From an uncultured Paludibacter sp. (GTDB lineage: Bacteria; Bacteroidota; Bacteroidia; Bacteroidales; Paludibacteraceae), in contig CALCBD010000048.1 of the NCBI GenBank assembly GCA_937897985.1, positions 16,309-80,308 of the forward strand: a DNA stretch of 64,000 nucleotides, given 5' to 3'. The notes below the pieces were generated by a model. The model searched no databases. It was not told the DNA's origin and worked only from the letters and a program-made list of their open reading frames with translations. Positions within the stretch are counted from its first letter, which is position 1, and the number at the start of each line of letters is the position of its first letter. Positions 1 through 8,980 of this stretch are shown piece after piece. Both the position numbers and the translations under genes were made by a program.

Positions 1-304
1 TTGTCGGGTGAACCATTACAGCTACCAGATTTTTGGTATGTGAGATGCTTATGTTGAACGATTTATCTTTTAAGTATGGTTTTCCGCAATTGTCGTAAAC
101 TACAATTAGCTCACGTTCGGCTAAGCTATTGAGAGCGACCCTTGCAGCCAGAAATTCAAGCCGTCGTTTAGCTGTTCCCATCTTTTCAAAATCAATCAGA
201 TAAGCATCAAAATTTGATAAAGATGTAATCAGTTCTTCCTCCGTTTCTGAAATTTCCCAAATCAGGATACGGGCATCTCCGGCATTGAATCGTTCGTAAA
301 TCAT
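1..304 (-). CDS. 4'-phosphopantetheinyl transferase, Sfp-type (5' part only)
   Basis: The gene is cut by the left window edge, so only the first 101 codons are seen. Translation of the minus strand gives a family-typical N-terminal half: K46-R-R followed by EFLAAR (50-55), then a GKP motif at 74-76 and ISISHT at 85-90, the substrate-contact motifs of this family. Such enzymes move phosphopantetheine from CoA onto a serine of acyl- or peptidyl-carrier proteins. The ATG overlaps the gldD stop codon (ATGA), so it is translationally coupled as the third gene of gldE-gldD-PPTase, an order common in Bacteroidota. The metal-binding C-terminal part lies outside the window. The carrier protein it serves cannot be told. 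Confidence 0.85.
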   Translation of the reverse strand, partial: MIYERFNAGDARILIWEISETEEELITSLSNFDAYLIDFEKMGTAKRRLEFLAARVALNSLAERELIVVYDNCGKPYLKDKSFNISISHTKNLVAVMVHPT

Positions 305-876
305 TTTTTCCACTCAAAACTTTCCATCATTCGAATCATATCGCGGCGAACATAATCGAGCATGGGACTGATTGAATCTTTATTCGGAACATTGTTGAAA
401 TACAATGCAGCCCGAAAGAAGTTTTTCGTGCTGTCGGTAAGTACAAACTGAACTGACGAAGCTGTATTTCCCCTGATGTCATAAAGAATTCCGTACACAT
501 TTTTATCACGGTTTTCATACACTTTTTCGTTGATACCATCAGCCTTTACCGCATGTTTGTAAACATAACGGCGCGAATCTTCCGAAAGCTGATACAGATT
601 TGATTTCACCTGCTTATAACTGCAATATATACTTGCATTCAGCAAAGGATATTGAATGTCAATCCAGTATTTTTCTCCGTTTTCGTTTCTTGAAACAATA
701 GTTGCCGAGGATGATAAATCGAATTTGTAAGGTAATTGCAGAGTGTCGGCTGTTCGGTATTTATGTTCCGGTAAATCGACTCTGAAATATCCGTAAGGTT
801 TGGGCATTCCGGATTCACTGCAAGCAGAAGTGAGCAAGATTAAAACGAAAAATAAGTATTTATTTATGTTTGCCAA
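301..876 (-). CDS. gldD: gliding motility lipoprotein GldD
   Basis: GldD is a lipoprotein required for gliding and T9SS-dependent secretion in Flavobacterium; its exact role in the machine is unsettled. Seen here: a short hydrophobic leader ending in LTSAC (lipobox) and the family-typical KPYGYFRVDLP segment just after it. The frame stays open to an ATG at 963, inside gldE, but that start would put 48 residues before the lipobox cysteine. The TTG at 874-876 gives an 18-residue signal peptide, so I prefer it (191 aa). The gene follows gldE in the same direction and overlaps the downstream PPTase by ATGA. In an organism with a T9SS cargo gene (48.3-51.1 kb) a role in secretion is plausible. Confidence 0.88.
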   Translation of the reverse strand: MANINKYLFFVLILLTSACSESGMPKPYGYFRVDLPEHKYRTADTLQLPYKFDLSSSATIVSRNENGEKYWIDIQYPLLNASIYCSYKQVKSNLYQLSEDSRRYVYKHAVKADGINEKVYENRDKNVYGILYDIRGNTASSVQFVLTDSTKNFFRAALYFNNVPNKDSISPMLDYVRRDMIRMMESFEWKK

Positions 877-934
877 AGTTATTTTTGATGAATAAAATAA
901 ATGTATTTCACTTATAATCAATGTTTTGATATGT

Positions 935-2272
935 TTATTCTTCGTCATTTGCATTGTAATCATCCTTAATAAAAAGTTTTACTTTTTTAATCCGCCTATT
1001 GTCGGCCGATAAAATTTCAAATACATAACGTCCAAATCCGATTCTTTCATTTTTTTGAGGCATTTCGCCTTTGATTTCAAGTATCAGCCCGGCAAGAGTT
1101 TCAACTTCGTTAGTTATTTTTACAAAATCATTTTCTTCAATTTCTTCAATTTTAAAAAAGTCATTCAATTGAATTTTTGCTTCGAAAATAAATGTATGAT
1201 TGTCGATTTTTGTAAAAAGCTGTTCGTCTTCGTCATATTCATCGCTTATGTCGCCCACAATTTCCTCAAGAATATCTTCGAGAGTAACCAGCCCGGAAGT
1301 GCCCCCGTATTCATCAACTACGATGGCTAAATGTACCTTGTTTTGTTGAAATTCGCTTAATAAATCATCAATTTTCTTGGTTTCCGGAACATAAAATGCC
1401 GGACGAATAAGGCTTTGCCAGCGAAAATTCGCAGGTTTGTCGATGTGTGGCAACAAATCCTTGGCATATAAAATTCCTTTAATATTATCTCTGTTGCCCG
1501 AATAAATGGGGATACGTGAATATCCGTATTTAATTATTGAACCAAGTAGCTGATTGTAAGGAGTTTTTATGTCAATGTCAATCATATCGACCCTTGACGT
1601 CATAATATCAATAACCTGTATATTCCCGAATTTAATAATTCCTTCGAGCATATCCGTATCTTCATCTTTACTGTTCGAAGTCAACTCAAGTGCATGCGAT
1701 AATTCGTCCATCGAGATATTATTCCTGTTAATTTTCGACAGACGGTTATTTACTATTGATGTTGAATTGACCAGCAAACTGACAAAAGGACCGAAAATTC
1801 TTTCGAGGAAATAAATCACCTTTACAGTTCTTTGCGCGGTTAGTTTACTGAATTGTGAGGCATAAATTTTAGGAGTTATTTCGCCGAAAAGCAAAATCAG
1901 AAATGTAATGATGATGGTTTGAAAAATGAAACCCAGCAAAGGTGAATTTTCAAAACTTATCACCGAATTGGTAAAATAACTTAGTAAAATAATCAGGGTT
2001 ACGTTTACGAAGTTATTTCCAATCAAAACGGTGGCTAAAAGTCGTTGCGGATTTTCGATCATTTGAATTAGTCTGCGATCAGATTTTAGTTCGCTCGACT
2101 CTAATTCTTTTAATGTCTGCGGATCCAATGAGAAAAATGCAATTTCAGAAGCAGATATAACGGCTGAAATTCCTAAAAATAAAATGCTTGTTATCAGGGC
2201 GATAATTGCTGAAATGCTGGCTGGGAAAAATGCAATTCCTGCAAAGCTGAAATATGTCGGGTCTGTTTCCAA
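935..2272 (-). CDS. gldE: GldE, CNNM/CBS-domain membrane protein
   Basis: A membrane protein of the HlyC/CorC (CNNM) family, called GldE in Bacteroidota, where it stands upstream of gldD and is tied to GldD function. Order of parts: a DUF21/CNNM transmembrane region of several helices with FGEITPK at its end, a tandem CBS region with TSRVDMIDIDI and a second half ending VVDEYGGTSGLVTLEDILEEIVGDI, and a C-terminal CorC_HlyC domain. The frame extends to a TTG at 2332, but the TTG at 2270-2272 gives a protein starting METDP, close to known GldE N-termini, so I chose it. It is the first gene of the gldE-gldD-PPTase operon. Whether it transports a cation is unknown. Confidence 0.88.
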   Translation of the reverse strand: METDPTYFSFAGIAFFPASISAIIALITSILFLGISAVISASEIAFFSLDPQTLKELESSELKSDRRLIQMIENPQRLLATVLIGNNFVNVTLIILLSYFTNSVISFENSPLLGFIFQTIIITFLILLFGEITPKIYASQFSKLTAQRTVKVIYFLERIFGPFVSLLVNSTSIVNNRLSKINRNNISMDELSHALELTSNSKDEDTDMLEGIIKFGNIQVIDIMTSRVDMIDIDIKTPYNQLLGSIIKYGYSRIPIYSGNRDNIKGILYAKDLLPHIDKPANFRWQSLIRPAFYVPETKKIDDLLSEFQQNKVHLAIVVDEYGGTSGLVTLEDILEEIVGDISDEYDEDEQLFTKIDNHTFIFEAKIQLNDFFKIEEIEENDFVKITNEVETLAGLILEIKGEMPQKNERIGFGRYVFEILSADNRRIKKVKLFIKDDYNANDEE

Positions 2273-2402
2273 TGAAATAATAATTATCAGTTGTTTTTTA
2301 GTCGATTTTCGGTTGGCTTTAAAAAATATCAATAAAGTCCGTAATGTTCGACAAAATATTAATTTTCAAACAGATACATCTTATTATAGAGATTGATTTT
2401 TT

Positions 2403-2786
2403 TTATTGCGTACGTACAGAAACAATGCTGTCGACTACAAATTTATTTACTCCGCGCCATGGCAAAGTACCGAAATATTCATGGTAATGCAGTTCAATTT
2501 CCTTCCCGCTGCAACGCATCAACGAATCGGCAACTTTTTTATCCTCTACAGAAAAGGAAAATTCGTAGGACTGAATCACGTTATTTCCCTGCGATCTGTA
2601 TCCGCTTTGAATTAACTTGCCTTCGTAGGTTTTGAAAATGTAACCTTTATGAACAAAATAGTTTAGTTCACCGGCTTTCACGCCTTCTCCGAATACGAAG
2701 TAATACCTGATGTACACAAACAAAGCAAAAATTAAAAGTAATGTGAATGAAATAATTGCTATTGTTTTCCTATATTTAACCTGCAT
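2403..2786 (-). CDS. conserved Bacteroidota membrane-anchored protein, function unknown
   Basis: 127 aa with one N-terminal transmembrane helix (about residues 9-28) and a soluble extracytoplasmic part carrying the stretch FGEGVKAGELNYFVHKGY and then GYIFKTYEGKLIQSG. This small family is widespread in Bacteroidota and is sometimes mislabelled '6-phosphogluconate dehydrogenase' in annotations, although it is far too short and has no NADP-binding motif. It lies on the same strand as gldE, about 130 bases upstream of it, and could be co-transcribed. No function can be assigned. No paralogue is seen in the window. Confidence 0.7.
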   Translation of the reverse strand: MQVKYRKTIAIISFTLLLIFALFVYIRYYFVFGEGVKAGELNYFVHKGYIFKTYEGKLIQSGYRSQGNNVIQSYEFSFSVEDKKVADSLMRCSGKEIELHYHEYFGTLPWRGVNKFVVDSIVSVRTQ

Positions 2787-2964
2787 AAAGGGCGTTCAGA
2801 TTTATAATTGACGCAAATATAACGATTTTTTTTTACAGGTTCAAAAAAAAAATAAAAAGAACCCATTTGTTCCCGAAAATGCCTAACTTTACGGCATGAA
2901 ACCGGGGTGATTTTTAGCCTGAAAGTTTTAAAAACAACGATATACTATTTAATTTCAATATATT

Positions 2965-4062
2965 ATGGAAGACAAATTAGTAACTCTTGCCATTCGCACT
3001 TTTCACAGAGCGCAAATGATAAAATCCGTTTTAGAGCAAAATGGTATTGAAACGGTGATTCATAATCTGAATCTGGAACAGCCCGAACTTGCAGTAGGAG
3101 TAAGGGTGCGCATCAGGGAGTCTGATTTACCACGTGCCCTGAAGATTGTTGAAGACATGGAAAATGCCTGGGAAACAGAAAAGGTGAGCAAAAGCGGACA
3201 AAAAATTCTCGTTCCGATTGACTTTGCCGATCAGGTGGACAAAACAATTGATTTTGGTTTTCATTTTGCCAAAAAACACAACGCCGAAGTCGTGTTTTTG
3301 TACGTTTATTTCAGTCCGACCTTTACCATTTCGGCACATAATGATTTGAGTACCTACAGTATTGGCGACAGTGATTTGTTGCGTCGTGCCATCGCTTCGG
3401 CCAATACCGACATTTCCAATCTGAACAGTTTACTAAAATCACGCATCGAAAAGGGTGAATTACCTTATGTCTCATTCAGTTTCGAACTGAAAGAGGGTGT
3501 GGCTGAAGATCAGATTATCGAATATTGCAAAAAAAACAATCCGATCATCGTGGTTATGGGAACTCACGGAAAACGTGTATCCAACGAGCTGATTGGAAGT
3601 GTAACTGCCGAAGTCATTGAATCCACCACTTCACCGGTGTTTGCTGTACCCGTTCAGGCTCCGTTGAAGAATCCCGAACAAATCAAACGTGTGGCATTTC
3701 TGACCAACTTTGATCAGAAAGACCTGATTGCCATTGATAAAACCATTGAATTAATAAACCGGGGTGATCTTGAGATTTTCTTTATTCATGCTTCCGAAAA
3801 AAGCGAAACCTGGAGTGAAGTATTACTGGCAGGAATAAAAACCTATTTTTCATCGCATTATCCCGATATTAAAACCAATTATGCACTGATAGGAAACGAT
3901 GAATCACCTGAATTTATTGACGACTATCTTCATAAAAAGAACATTGATTTACTGGCTTTTAACTCAAGGAGGCGAAATTTATTCTCACGACTTTTCAACA
4001 CAGGCCTCGCCTACAAACTGGTGTTACACTCCGATACATTGTTGTTTGTAACACATGTGTAA
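2965..4062 (+). CDS. universal stress protein with N-terminal DUF2007-like domain
   Basis: 365 aa. Residues 1-68 look like a DUF2007 'putative signal transducing' domain (LVTLAIRTFHRAQMIKSVLEQ and VRVRIRESDLPRAL). Residues about 80-230 form a UspA domain with KILVPIDFA at the start and the nucleotide-binding-like ending VVMGTHGKRVSNELIGS. Residues about 240-365 are a second, degenerate Usp half (VAFLTNFD to TLLFVTHV) that keeps the fold pattern but lacks a clear G-2X-G-9X-G[S/T] motif. Tandem Usp proteins are cytoplasmic stress-response proteins whose ligands are often ATP or AMP. It is monocistronic and closed by a strong terminator at 4077-4116. The DUF2007 fusion is the unusual part. Confidence 0.85.
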   Translation: MEDKLVTLAIRTFHRAQMIKSVLEQNGIETVIHNLNLEQPELAVGVRVRIRESDLPRALKIVEDMENAWETEKVSKSGQKILVPIDFADQVDKTIDFGFHFAKKHNAEVVFLYVYFSPTFTISAHNDLSTYSIGDSDLLRRAIASANTDISNLNSLLKSRIEKGELPYVSFSFELKEGVAEDQIIEYCKKNNPIIVVMGTHGKRVSNELIGSVTAEVIESTTSPVFAVPVQAPLKNPEQIKRVAFLTNFDQKDLIAIDKTIELINRGDLEIFFIHASEKSETWSEVLLAGIKTYFSSHYPDIKTNYALIGNDESPEFIDDYLHKKNIDLLAFNSRRRNLFSRLFNTGLAYKLVLHSDTLLFVTHV

Positions 4063-4076
4063 AAAATATATTTTTA

Positions 4077-4116
4077 AAAAAGGAAGAACCCGGCAGGAGT
4101 TTCTTCCTTTTTTTTT
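4077..4116 (+). terminator. rho-independent terminator of the Usp gene
   Basis: A 12-bp A/G-rich arm (4077-4088) pairs with its complement at 4101-4112 across a 12-nt loop, and the right arm runs into a T tract. It starts 14 bases after the stop codon. Confidence 0.85.
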
Positions 4117-4306
4117 GTAATATTTCTTCATAGTGTACTTTGAAATTTACTAAATGCCTTAAAATTAGACTTTAAGTTTTGCCTGATTTAAATTGACTGT
4201 AACAAAATCTTAAATTGCTATAACAGTTTTCATTATTCGTTTTTTTTTCCGAAATTTGCAGACTTAAAAATACGAAAAATAAAAGTAATTTTAAGATAAC
4301 AAAAAG

Positions 4307-5914
4307 GTGAAAGATACAAAGTATATTTTCGTAACAGGTGGAGTAACTTCATCGTTAGGCAAGGGCATTATTGCAGCTTCATTGGGTAAATTATTACAGG
4401 CCCGGGGTTTCAGAGTGACAAATCAAAAGTTGGATCCATACATCAATATCGATCCGGGCACATTAAATCCTTACGAACACGGTGAATGTTATGTTACAGT
4501 TGATGGCCATGAAGCAGACCTCGATTTAGGACATTATGAGCGTTTTCTGGGTGTCGAAACTCATAAAGCCAACAATGTAACCACCGGACGAATCTACCAA
4601 AACGTAATAAATAAAGAACGCAGAGGCGATTATCTTGGTAAAACTGTTCAGATTATTCCTCATATTACCGACGAAATCAAAAGGAATATCAAACTTCTTG
4701 GCAGCAAAGGTGAATTTGATTTTGTAATAACTGAAATAGGTGGAACTGTAGGCGATATAGAGTCACTGCCTTACATCGAAAGTGTTCGTCAGTTGAAATG
4801 GGAACTCGGCAAAAACTGTCTGATAGTACATCTTACTTACGTTCCATATCTGGCTGCCGCAAAAGAACTAAAAACCAAACCCACACAGCATTCGGTGAAA
4901 GCTTTACAGGAACAGGGCGTCCAGGCCGATGTGCTTGTGCTTCGCACCGAACATAATATTTCGGCTGATATCCGCAAAAAAGTTGCCCTTTTTTGTAATG
5001 TTGAACAATCGGCGGTGATGCAATCTATCGATGTTCCTACTATTTACAGGGTTCCTTTGAATATGCAGCAGGAAAAATTAGACGAGGTGGTGCTGACAAA
5101 GATGGGCTTCGATTTGAATAATACTCCTGCAGCTGACATGGAAAAGTGGACCGCCTTCGTTGAAAAACTCGAAAATGCAACCGAAGAAGTGAAAATAGCC
5201 ATAGTTGGTAAATATGTGCAACTACCTGATGCTTATAAGTCTATCACCGAGTCACTGCTTCATGCAAGTGCCTATAATAACAAAAAACTGAAATTAGAAT
5301 TAATTTTATCTGACAAACTGACAGATGAAAATGTATTCAAAAAACTGCAAAAAGTAGATGGCATTGTTGTTGCTCCCGGATTCGGCCAGCGCGGTATGGA
5401 AGGTAAATTTGCAGCTTTGAAATATGCCCGTGATAATAATGTGCCATGTCTGGGTATTTGTATGGGAATGCAAACCATGTCAATCGAATTTGCCCGTAAT
5501 GTGTTGGGATACGAAGATGCCAACAGTACTGAAATTGATGCTACGACCACACACAATGTAGTTGACATCATGGAAGAACAGAAAAATATCCTTGATCTCG
5601 GTGGAAGTATGCGCCTCGGTGCTTACAAATGCCGGCTCAAAAAGGGATCTAAAGCATTTGGCATTTATAAAAAAGAAAATATCAGTGAACGTCACAGGCA
5701 CCGTTACGAGTTTAACAATGCGTATAAACAGGAATTTGAAAATGCCGGGATGAACTGCAGTGGTATTAACGAAGAATCGGATCTGGTGGAAATTATTGAG
5801 TTGACTTCTCACAAATGGTACATGGGAGTTCAGTTTCATCCCGAATACAGCAGTACGGTTGTTCACCCGCATCCTTTGTTTATCAGTTTTATAAAAGCTG
5901 CTATCGAAAAGTAA
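4307..5914 (+). CDS. pyrG: CTP synthase
   Basis: Converts UTP to CTP with ATP and glutamine, the last step of pyrimidine nucleotide synthesis. 535 aa, the normal length. The N-terminal amidoligase domain begins KYIFVTGGVTSSLGKG with the P-loop and carries the LDPYINIDPGT region. The C-terminal class I glutaminase domain has its nucleophile Cys385 in LGICMGMQ and the His/Glu pair in VQFHPEYSS. The start is a GTG at 4307 that gives the canonical N-terminus; no ATG is suitable. It is followed after 45 bases by yidC in the same direction, a pairing also known in Porphyromonas and Bacteroides, so the two are probably co-transcribed. Confidence 0.97.
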   Translation: MKDTKYIFVTGGVTSSLGKGIIAASLGKLLQARGFRVTNQKLDPYINIDPGTLNPYEHGECYVTVDGHEADLDLGHYERFLGVETHKANNVTTGRIYQNVINKERRGDYLGKTVQIIPHITDEIKRNIKLLGSKGEFDFVITEIGGTVGDIESLPYIESVRQLKWELGKNCLIVHLTYVPYLAAAKELKTKPTQHSVKALQEQGVQADVLVLRTEHNISADIRKKVALFCNVEQSAVMQSIDVPTIYRVPLNMQQEKLDEVVLTKMGFDLNNTPAADMEKWTAFVEKLENATEEVKIAIVGKYVQLPDAYKSITESLLHASAYNNKKLKLELILSDKLTDENVFKKLQKVDGIVVAPGFGQRGMEGKFAALKYARDNNVPCLGICMGMQTMSIEFARNVLGYEDANSTEIDATTTHNVVDIMEEQKNILDLGGSMRLGAYKCRLKKGSKAFGIYKKENISERHRHRYEFNNAYKQEFENAGMNCSGINEESDLVEIIELTSHKWYMGVQFHPEYSSTVVHPHPLFISFIKAAIEK

Positions 5915-5959
5915 TTTAAAGTTGATTTTTAAAATATAATTATTGGAAATAAATTCAGA

Positions 5960-7873
5960 ATGGATAAAAACACAATCTACGGGTTCGTACTCATCGCATT
6001 GATACTTGTCGGGTTTTCGGTATTGAACCGGCCCAATGAACAGGAACTTGCAAAACAAAAACGATACAACGATTCTATCGCTCTTGTGGAACAAAACAAG
6101 ATGGATGCAATTGCCGCGCAAAAGAAAAATGCGACTGACATTAAGCCTGATTCATTGAGCAATACTGATTCGACTTCGGTGGCTCAGTCGAATGATGCCT
6201 TCGGTGCTTTCAGTGTCGCTGCTACTGGTGAGGAAAAATTTTATATACTTGAAAATGAGTTGGTAAAACTGAGAATAAGCAATAAGGGTGGCCGGGTTTA
6301 TTCAGCTCAGCTCAAAAATTTTCAAACCCACGATTCTCTTCCGCTGGTGCTTTTCGACGGACAGGAAAGTAAACTCGGCTTTACAGTCGTTACCAATAAC
6401 AACAGGGTGGTTAATACCTCAGATTTGTATTTTGAACCAGTACAGCCGGTAAAAAAAGATGCAAAAGGTAATCAGGTTCTTACTCTGAGACTTAAAACTA
6501 CCGGTGAAGCTTATATTGATTTCACCTACACACTGCCTTCGGACAATTATATGCTTGGTTTTGCCATCAAAGCCAATGCAATGAATACGGTAATGCCTGC
6601 CGGAACCAACTTCCTGGAAATGCAATGGTATTCAAAAATACGTCAGCAGGAAAAGGGCAGAAATTTTGAGGACAGGTATTCGGGAATTGAATACAAATAC
6701 GTGGCTGATGATGTCGAGAAATTGAGCGAATCAAAAGACGATGAAAAGAAACTTCCCAACAAAGTGAAATGGATCGCTTTTAAGGATCAGTTTTTCAGCA
6801 GTATCCTCATCGCCGGGGATGCTTTCACCTCAACTTCACTTAAAAGTAAAATGGAGGCTAAAAATTCAGGCTATCTGAAAACCTTCAATTCGGAAATGAC
6901 AGTAGTTTTTGATCCGACCGGTAAAGCTCCCACCAATTTTAATTTCTTTTTCGGTCCCAATCAGTATAAAATTCTTTCAGCTTATGATAAGGGACTCAAG
7001 GGTGATGATAAATTGTTGTTACGTAGTATAATTCCTCTTGGATGGGGAATTTTTGGTTGGGTAAACAGATTTGCCATCATACCGATGTTCAACTTTTTCA
7101 GCATGTTTATCAGCAATTTCGGACTTATTATATTGTTGATGACCATTGTAATTAAGCTGGTTCTGTATCCGCTCACTTATAAATCCTATGTGTCGAGCGC
7201 AAAAATGCGGGTACTTAAACCGGAAATTGATGAGATCAATGCACGTATACCGGCCGAAAAAGCTGCCGAAAGACAAAAAGCCACAATGGAGCTTTACAAT
7301 AAAGTGGGTGTCAGTCCGATGAGTGGTTGTTTGCCTACATTGCTGCAAATGCCGATTCTGTTTGCAATGTTCAGCTTTTTCCCTGCTGCATTCGAGTTAC
7401 GTCAGGTAAGTTTCCTCTGGGCAAAAGACCTTTCATCGTATGATGCCATTGTAAGCTGGAGTGGTAATATTCCTCTGGTAACCGAGTATTTCGGCAATCA
7501 TATCAGCTTATTTACTTTATTGATGACCATCGCAACATTAATTTCAACCAAACTGAACATGGCCAATACGGCTACACCCGATCAGCCCGGTGCCGGTATG
7601 ATGAAATGGATGATGTACTTAATGCCCATCATGTTTATGTTCATGTTCAATAACTATGCTTCTGGTTTAAGTTATTACTATTTTGTTTCTACATTAATTA
7701 CTATTATACAGACTTATGCCATTCGTGCTACGGTTGACGAAAAGAAGCTGTTGGAACAATTACATGCCAAACGAAATATCAATGCGAAAAAACCTGTTAA
7801 AAAAAGCGGTTTTATGGAAAGACTCGAAAAAATGCAGCGTGAACAGGAAAAAGCATTAAAAAACAGAAAATAA
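5960..7873 (+). CDS. yidC: membrane protein insertase YidC
   Basis: YidC/Oxa1 insertase that places and folds inner-membrane proteins, alone or with SecYEG. 637 aa, the long Gram-negative form. There is an N-terminal membrane anchor (about 5-22), a large periplasmic beta domain (to about residue 340), then the conserved membrane core with KMRVLKPEIDEINARIP, MSGCLPTLLQMPILFAMFSFF and a last helix before a lysine-rich C-terminal tail that could contact ribosomes. It directly follows pyrG and ends at a strong terminator shared with no other gene. No oddities were seen. Confidence 0.96.
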   Translation: MDKNTIYGFVLIALILVGFSVLNRPNEQELAKQKRYNDSIALVEQNKMDAIAAQKKNATDIKPDSLSNTDSTSVAQSNDAFGAFSVAATGEEKFYILENELVKLRISNKGGRVYSAQLKNFQTHDSLPLVLFDGQESKLGFTVVTNNNRVVNTSDLYFEPVQPVKKDAKGNQVLTLRLKTTGEAYIDFTYTLPSDNYMLGFAIKANAMNTVMPAGTNFLEMQWYSKIRQQEKGRNFEDRYSGIEYKYVADDVEKLSESKDDEKKLPNKVKWIAFKDQFFSSILIAGDAFTSTSLKSKMEAKNSGYLKTFNSEMTVVFDPTGKAPTNFNFFFGPNQYKILSAYDKGLKGDDKLLLRSIIPLGWGIFGWVNRFAIIPMFNFFSMFISNFGLIILLMTIVIKLVLYPLTYKSYVSSAKMRVLKPEIDEINARIPAEKAAERQKATMELYNKVGVSPMSGCLPTLLQMPILFAMFSFFPAAFELRQVSFLWAKDLSSYDAIVSWSGNIPLVTEYFGNHISLFTLLMTIATLISTKLNMANTATPDQPGAGMMKWMMYLMPIMFMFMFNNYASGLSYYYFVSTLITIIQTYAIRATVDEKKLLEQLHAKRNINAKKPVKKSGFMERLEKMQREQEKALKNRK

Positions 7874-7893
7874 CAAAGTCAATTTTTAAACAT

Positions 7894-7937
7894 AAAAGCG
7901 CAAAATCAAAGTTTCGGCTTTGTTATTTGCGCTTTTT
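7894..7937 (+). terminator. rho-independent terminator of pyrG-yidC
   Basis: A long hairpin: 7894-7904 pairs with 7926-7936 and an inner stem 7907-7911 pairs with 7918-7922 around a TTTCGG loop, followed by Ts. The upstream candidate start of gldB at 7927 lies inside this stem, which argues for the ATG at 7951. Confidence 0.85.
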
Positions 7938-7950
7938 AGTTCTGTTCAAT

Positions 7951-8961
7951 ATGAAAAAATTTTTTTTGCCGGCGTTTATTTCATTTTTACTTATTGGCCT
8001 TTTTTCGTGCAATAAGGATAAAAGATATGAACCGAAAACAACAGATAAAAGTATCAATGTCAGGATAATCCGTTTTGACAGGGATTTTTTACATCTCAAT
8101 CAAAAAAACATTGTTCAATCGACCAGGAATCTGTATAAAAAATATCCCGAAATTATTAACATCTACACCAACGAAATTTTAGGTGTCAGTGCTACCGATA
8201 CTTCCGGAGTTGCGAATTTGTTCAGCGAATTCCTTACCGATTCGGTTTTTGCCGGTGTCAATCAAAAAACACTTCAGGTTTTTGACGATGTCACTTCTAT
8301 CGAAAAAAGTCTTTCAGCTTCATTCAGCATTTTACATTCCTTTTTTCCTGAAATTAAACTGCCTGAGGTATTCTTTTATGTTTCAGGTTTTAATCGGTCG
8401 GTATTGGTTGGCAGCAACACTATTGGTGTAGGTGCCGATTTGTTCCTTGGAAGCGACTACCAACGTTATCAGAATTTTACGTATCAGTATCTCATAAAAA
8501 ACATGACGCCTCAGCAAATAACACCAGTCGTAATGAGCACTGTATTGTACAATAATTTTCCATTCGGGGAAAGCAATGAACGCCTGATAGATAATATGCT
8601 CTACAGAGGCAAAATGATGTTTTTGCTTTCGAAATTAATGCCCGAAGAGCTGCCAAACACCATTATAGGATATGAAAAACGTGAATGGGAATGGTGCAGA
8701 AAGTATGAAAAACAGGTATGGGAAACAATAATGGACAGAAATGATTTGTTTTCGACCGATATGACGCTCATTCATAAATACATGGATGAAGCACCGTTTA
8801 CGACTCCCGTATCACAGGAAGCCCCCGGCAGGCTTGGTACCTGGGTGGGCTGGCAAATCATCGAAAGTTATATGAAAAATAATAAAAGCGTGAGTCTTAA
8901 AGATTTGATGCTGAATAAAAATTATCAGCAGATATTTGAAAATTCAGGCTACAAACCCTGA
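7951..8961 (+). CDS. gldB: gliding motility lipoprotein GldB family
   Basis: 336 aa from the chosen ATG. The start is a typical lipoprotein leader (MKKFF, hydrophobic stretch, LFSC). The rest matches the GldB pattern: INVRIIRFDRDF near the N-terminus, then FFPEIKLPEVFFYVSGFN, VGADLFLGSDYQRY, and a C-terminal PGRLGTWVGWQIIESYM segment. GldB is needed for gliding and T9SS function in Flavobacterium and is found in non-gliding Bacteroidales too. The fold resembles gluzincin-like proteins, but no intact HEXXH is present. It is monocistronic, between the yidC terminator and a convergent MATE gene. Confidence 0.85.
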   Translation: MKKFFLPAFISFLLIGLFSCNKDKRYEPKTTDKSINVRIIRFDRDFLHLNQKNIVQSTRNLYKKYPEIINIYTNEILGVSATDTSGVANLFSEFLTDSVFAGVNQKTLQVFDDVTSIEKSLSASFSILHSFFPEIKLPEVFFYVSGFNRSVLVGSNTIGVGADLFLGSDYQRYQNFTYQYLIKNMTPQQITPVVMSTVLYNNFPFGESNERLIDNMLYRGKMMFLLSKLMPEELPNTIIGYEKREWEWCRKYEKQVWETIMDRNDLFSTDMTLIHKYMDEAPFTTPVSQEAPGRLGTWVGWQIIESYMKNNKSVSLKDLMLNKNYQQIFENSGYKP

Positions 8962-8980
8962 AGAAACCGGTAATATTAAT

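Noticed and set aside
5480..6121. 213-codon open frame opposite the pyrG end and yidC start
   Set aside because: It overlaps two well-conserved genes on the other strand and has no recognisable product.
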